Below, piece after piece: positions 20,574 through 25,348 of a stretch of DNA of 25,348 nucleotides. The stretch's first letter is position 1; every line of letters starts with the position of its first letter. Source of the stretch: Rhizaria sp. SCN 62-66. Lineage: Eukaryota; Rhizaria, unplaced. The stretch lies in the NCBI GenBank assembly GCA_001724265.1, contig MEDY01000414.1:1-25348 (forward strand), given 5' to 3'. The notes below the pieces were generated by a model. It worked only from the letters and a program-made list of their open reading frames with translations. It had not been told where the DNA came from and searched no databases. Position numbers and translations under genes: made by a program.

Positions 20574-21212
20574 CAAGGAAAGACTTGAAACGCAAAGAGC
20601 GTAAACCTGTTAGTACCAAAGTATTGCGGCTGCTAGCTTAGCAATGTATGATCGCGAGTGCGAGAGGGTTGGGCTGAAAATGGCGAGAAAATGGTGGGGA
20701 GATAGGTGAGGAATCGTGGGTCAAGACGTGCTTAGCGCGAATGCAGATAATGGCACCATAGCAACACATCGACAGATTTAATAGACATCTAGTAGAGATA
20801 ACCCATATATGTACGCGATATGAACGCGACATCGCTATAGTACGACGATTAGAGTGCATACCATTGGGGCAAAGTTGCGTCTCAATAAAACCTGCACCGC
20901 GCTGCCTTCGAACATTTTTTTCGGTCCGCGCTGGAGCCACCACAAATCGGTTTTGGCCAATCGAATCATTTTGCACTCGACCACGGTGACTCAAAGCAAG
21001 CATATCTTCATCGTTAAACTGTGCAATGTGGCAGAGCTCTTTTGCTGGAATATTATCGAGTGTCTAGAGTGTGGAATTATTATTGATACACGAATAGATG
21101 CATGTTTGCTGCAAATGTATTCACTTAAAGATTGCATCGGACTCTCAGATAACGTGCTTGTTTTGCTCACTCATATATTATCATATCAACTGGCTCCTCG
21201 TCTAGCCTAGCT
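20574..21212. promoter_or_regulatory. Divergent promoter region between NXF and fumarase genes
   Basis: The two start codons face away from each other across 639 AT-rich bases, so both promoters must lie here or overlap. No unambiguous TATA box or other element was recognised. A stop-containing stretch (TAG twice, about 21203-21210) directly precedes the fumarase ATG. Confidence 0.55.
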
Positions 21213-24200
21213 ATGTCCCACGCTGTCCACAGCTCGTCAGCTACCCGCATTGATCATGATACTATTGGCGAAGTCGCTGTCCCTGCGAACGCGCTTTGGA
21301 GCGCACAGGTCCGTCCATATCCCACCAGATCTAATCTCAATCTCATCTCACCATCCCACCTCTCACCACGACTCTGACTCACGGAAACACAACTCACATT
21401 GGTACCTCGCTCACTCTTCAACTTGCAGACGCAACGGTCCCTCGACAATTTCAAGATCGGCGGCGTCGCCGAGAACATGCCGCTGCCTCTGATCCACTCG
21501 CTCGCCCTCATCAAGGCCGCTGCCGCGCGCGCAAACTACCCCGCGGGCGACGCCGTGGGCTCGGTCATCGAGAAGGCCGCGCTTGAGGTGGCCGCCGGGC
21601 TCCATGACGCGCATTTCCCGCTCAAGATCTGGCAGACTGGCAGCGGCACGCAGACCAACATGAACGGTTCGTCTCATCTCTTTATCTTTTACAAAGCTCT
21701 CTCGATATCACCATCACGAACGACATGATCTCACACGTATGCACTATAAATGATTGTAATGTGATTTCCTTGTTTGGCTTAGTTAACGAGGTGATTGCGA
21801 ACCGTGCGAACCAGCTGCTGGGCCTGCCTTTGGGCCAGTGGAGCAAGGTGCATCCCAACGACCACGTCAACAAGAGCCAGAGCTCCAACGACACCTTCCC
21901 CACCGGTACGCGCCACAATCAACTTGAATAGGACCAGAATGTGTGGGAACTAAGAAAACATTGGTGCGATGTACTATACTTACAATCTGACGTAGCTAGA
22001 GCTCTTTCAGGCTTATCCCTATCTTGTGTGTGTTGTGAACTTTTCTTGTCTCTCTTTAGGGATGCACGTGTGCCTTGCCCTCGCGCTTCGCAACCAGCTC
22101 CTCCCGGCTCTTGCGCGCCTTCGTGCCGTTTTTACCACGCTTTCTGAGCGTCACAAGAATGTCATCAAGATTGGTACGCATCCTACTATCTCGAATCACT
22201 CCTTGTCTTGCGTGAACGGCCACTCCTACTCTCGACTTTTTATGCACGATTGGAGATAGATTTGAACATATTGGGTCTCCTGCTTATTAATGCTGCTGCT
22301 GTCGACTCGCACCTCTCATTTTTGGGTCTGTTATCTTTATCTCAATCACGATGTGTTTTATAACTTAGGCCGCACCCACTTGCAGGACGCCACGCCCCTG
22401 ACCGTCGGCCAGCAGTTCACCTCGTACGCGCACCAGCTTACGCTCTCACTGCGCCGCCTGTGTCCGTTGCTTGCCTGTCCCGAGCCCGTCGCTCTTCCGC
22501 TTAAGGCCGGTGACGGCGTCAACAAGGATGGCGACGATGACACCGTCCCCGCGCCCGCTTTCTCGGTCCCTCGCTACGCCCTCATGCCCGACCCCATCAA
22601 TGCCGGCGCTGACCTGGATAACACGGCCGCCTACAGCGCCAACGGTGGCGGCCAGGCACAGTGGCCCCCGCTACTGGCGCTGGCGCAGGGCGGCACCGCC
22701 GTCGGTACCGGGCTAAACACCGCAAAGGTACGCACATATTCGTGCATATTCTCCGCGAAATTGCTACAATTGTCAGGTCATGCCATCCGCACATGTATTA
22801 TTGATCAACCCGTGTTAATTATTGTTTTTGTTTTATTATGTGATTATACAGGGCTTTGACGTTGCCTTCTGCGACCAGCTCCGAGCCATCGTCAACCACC
22901 ACGACACTACCAACAACTCCAACGCCAACGCCGCCGCATCTGCTGATTGCGACTTCGTGCTGCCGTTCTACCCCGCGGAGAACAAGTTTGCCGCGCTGGC
23001 TTCGCACGACTGCATCGTCGAGCTGTCTGGGCTCGTCACGGCCGCGGCCACGGGCCTCCACAAAATCGCCAACGACCTCCGGTACGAACATTTGACTTAA
23101 ATTACATCCCACATATTGTTTTCAATTACAAGTTGTTGTCAGTACTGTATTATTTTTTAAATATGTACATGGTTTACTTTTCGAGTCGGCCAATTGATCT
23201 AATTTGATCTTGATGATATATCTTTGGTTTCGCAACAATCTTTTAGGTATCTCGCCTCCGGTCCCCGCGCCGGCCTCGGTGAGCTGACCCTGCCCGCCAA
23301 CGAGCCCGGCTCCAGCATCATGCCTGGCAAGGTTAACCCCACGCAATGTGAGGCGCTCACCATGGTGTGCACGCGCGTTGTGGGCAACAACGCGACGGTC
23401 GCGATGGCTGGGGCGTCGGGCCAGTTCGAGCTCAATGTGTACAAGCCGGTGATCGTGGCCACGACGCTGCAGTCGATCCAGCTTCTCGGTACGTCGCGAT
23501 ACAAACATGTGACGATAACAAAACAACATACTACGCCTTGGTGATGCTTTGTCTTGTCTTCTTCATTGATCTGTTTTGCTCTAAGATCCCTGTCAATGCT
23601 GACATGACTTTGTGCACCTCTGCTTTCTCATTGTTCTTTCCAGCTGATGCGACTGAGTCGTTTACCGACAACTGTGCTGTCGGCATTCAGGTCAACGAGG
23701 TTCGTCTCTTCTATCGCAGACTATCAACATCGAACTCCTGACAGCCACAATTTCAATCTACCTGCATAACTCCGACTTCAAGCTGCACCTTACTTATACT
23801 TATATCTCCTGAATTGCAACCTCAATATCCCTGACACTCATGATGCCCTTGTTGGCGCGCCCATCTTTCCCCTGTATTCCCCCGACCCCAGGACCGCATT
23901 GACTCCCTGATGCGCTCGTCCTTAATGCTCGTCACCGCCCTCAACCCGCGCATCGGCTATGAGAACGCCGCGCGCGTGGCCAAGCTCGCCTTCAAGGAGA
24001 ACTGCACCCTCCGCGAGGCTGCGGTCGACAAACTCCAGGTACGACGCACCAAAACACGCCATATGCTCGACATGAACAAGCGTGTCGCTCTGAACAAGCG
24101 GCGACGCTTCGGGCTCGAAACTCTTATTCCTTCTTATTGTATCCTTCATCGTTACCTAACTTCAATTCGTTCTTCTAAATATGACGTTCTGCGCTGTTTT

Positions 24201-24268
24201 CATAGCTTCTGAGCAATGACGAGTTTGACAAGTACGTTGACCCCCGTCAGATGCTCGGTCCCAAGTGA
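21213..24268 (+). CDS. FH: Class II fumarase (fumarate hydratase), ten exons
   Basis: Exons: 21213-21308, 21429-21666, 21783-21905, 22060-22173, 22369-22727, 22852-23081, 23247-23488, 23644-23699, 23892-24038, 24206-24268. All junctions are GT-AG and keep frame, giving 555 residues and TGA. The enzyme interconverts fumarate and malate in the TCA cycle as a homotetramer. Hallmarks are [38 protein letters not shown] (His194, equivalent to catalytic E. coli FumC His188), [11 protein letters not shown] and [13 protein letters not shown] (408-420, mobile loop with catalytic Ser409). The C-terminus MLGPK is also typical. It is longer than usual (about 460-510) because of an insertion at about 227-292, just before GGTAVGTG, and a shorter Asn/Ala-rich one at about 326-344. 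The N-terminus ([12 protein letters not shown]) reaches the conserved core at once, so no convincing mitochondrial presequence is seen and a cytosolic form is possible. An upstream exon supplying one cannot be excluded. Confidence 0.97.
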
Positions 24269-25062
24269 GCGAAGCCGTTGTTGCAATGTAAACGCGCAAC
24301 AAATAACACACCAATGAATGAGCAATGACGACTTCAAATGAAGTGAAAGTGCGCATGCGTGACGTTGTTCTTGATCAGTTCTACCAGAGGTTATATGCGA
24401 AATCTTATATGTGGCCAGATGATCATATTATGGCACTGAGATACATGCATTGAGTTTGTATGACAAATGTGCGATGATAACACTGAAACGAGATCCATGT
24501 TTTTATCAACATGAAGAACCTGTAAGAATCAAAAAATCAATCCTTGCAATACACCAACAAAAGAAAACAAAATGCCGTATGACTTCGTAAAACTGCGGTG
24601 GTTTAGTGAAAACAGATCATGTGTATTATCAACTCATATTCAGGCACATTCACAGTCGAATGTAGCACGTTTCAAGTTCTTCAACAAGCAACGGTGCTTA
24701 TTCAGATTGCGCAACAGTGATACTGTGATACAAAAATAGAAGATAAACACAGGGCGCCATGCGCGCTCGCTACATGCGGAGGAGTGAGAGCAAGTTCAGC
24801 CTAGCTGAATGCAACAAAGCAAAACAAACTGACACGTATTCACACACGATGTGCGCATACGTTGTCATCTCGATTCAACTCAGAAGCTCAAACGATTTTC
24901 TCACTCGCACAAACATGTGCAGATGGTACGTGCAAAGCTGGCCCCTGGTCCTATACTCTCCCGTACTCACCCATCCCACGTTCAAAAACACTCAATTTCA
25001 CACGTATGCGCGCATGCGATTACGCCGCGGCTGCGGTGTGTTCATGTTCAGCGCTGCCGCAC
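24269..25062. other. Convergent spacer between fumarase and the right-edge gene
   Basis: About 790 AT-rich bases between converging genes show no coding region, RNA gene or clear repeat. A 13-base string TGAGCAATGACGA from the last fumarase exon recurs at about 24318, probably by chance or a small local duplication. No canonical poly(A) signal was found for either gene. Confidence 0.45.
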
Positions 25063-25348
25063 TCAGTTGTTGGCGGGCATCTGGGGCGGGGTGTCGATGG
25101 CGACAGCCTGGAAGTTGGGCGGGATAACGGGCATGAACTTGGAGTCCTTGGGGCAGAGCGCCTCGACGCCGTCACGCACCACCGACGGCGGGTTCGCGAA
25201 CAGGTTGGGGATCCACGAGCAGACGGGCAGCGCGGGGCACGGCTTGACAATCTGGGGGCCCGAGGCGTCCATGTGCAGGCAGCCGTTCTTCTCCCAGTAG
25301 ATGAGCGCCTTGTCGGCGCGCAGCATCGACTCGAGAATCTCGACGCAA
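25063..25348 (-). CDS. C-terminal fragment of an unrecognised protein (5' part outside window)
   Basis: The minus-strand frame enters at the right edge and ends in TGA at 25065-25063, giving about 94 residues. It is GC-rich with codon use like the neighbouring genes, and stays open upstream of the internal ATG at 25326, so that ATG is not necessarily the start. The product has four or five Cys (NGCLHM, KPCPALPVCSW, ALCPKD), several Pro and a Pro-rich end (DTPPQMPANN). There is no membrane segment. I do not recognise a family. The Cys pairs could be disulfide- or metal-binding, but this is a guess. An intron near the edge is possible. Confidence 0.55.
   Translation of the reverse strand, partial: CVEILESMLRADKALIYWEKNGCLHMDASGPQIVKPCPALPVCSWIPNLFANPPSVVRDGVEALCPKDSKFMPVIPPNFQAVAIDTPPQMPANN

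Noticed and set aside
20854-21210. 118-codon plus-strand frame just before fumarase
   Set aside because: It starts with GTG, is in a different frame from fumarase, has AT-rich codon use and lies in the promoter region.
21213-24268. Fumarase as a recent bacterial acquisition (some FumC-like strings such as LWSAQTQRS and [10 protein letters not shown])
   Set aside because: It has nine introns of the local type, and these strings also occur in eukaryotic (plant) or mixed fumarases; a phylogeny would be needed to claim transfer.

Overview
This is a nuclear genomic segment from a eukaryote, probably a unicellular or simple one that I cannot place further. Five complete protein genes and two edge fragments are visible. 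Exons are GC-rich and strongly codon-biased, while spacers and introns are more AT-rich. Three genes carry GT-AG introns (11 supported in all), and several proteins have very long homopolymeric tracts (Gln, Ala, Gly, Ser, Asn, Arg-Asp).

Layout, left to right. 1-373 (+): the 3' end of a gene for a basic coiled-coil protein with extreme codon bias. 1027-2571 (+): a PPIL4-type nuclear cyclophilin with an RRM and an Arg-Asp tail. 3244-6153 (+): a protein with five CCCH zinc fingers and an enormous low-complexity tail. 6154-9438: a 3.3 kb gene-poor spacer with a few hairpins and a possible 5'-UTR intron. 9439-18183 (+): a two-exon gene for a giant (2873 aa) B-box zinc-finger protein that is mostly low complexity. 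18649-20573 (-): a two-exon NXF1/Mex67-type mRNA export receptor with an in-frame TAG inside its conserved region. 21213-24268 (+): class II fumarase in ten exons. 25063-25348 (-): the C-terminal end of an unrecognised gene.

Three genes act in nuclear mRNA metabolism by family membership: the PPIL4 homologue (spliceosome-associated), the CCCH protein (first fingers spaced like Nab2/ZC3H14 poly(A)-binding fingers) and the NXF1/Mex67 homologue (bulk mRNA export). Fumarase is a TCA-cycle enzyme and probably a chance neighbour that shares a divergent promoter region with the export receptor.

Most notable points: the in-frame TAG in the NXF gene, which also happens to end a 15-nt GT...AG segment; the absence of TAG among the seven assigned stop codons; an unusual 5' splice-site pattern (G|GTNCG in 10 of 11 introns); two insertions in fumarase; and the very large B-box protein. 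No transposon ORF, CRISPR array, tRNA or rRNA was found.
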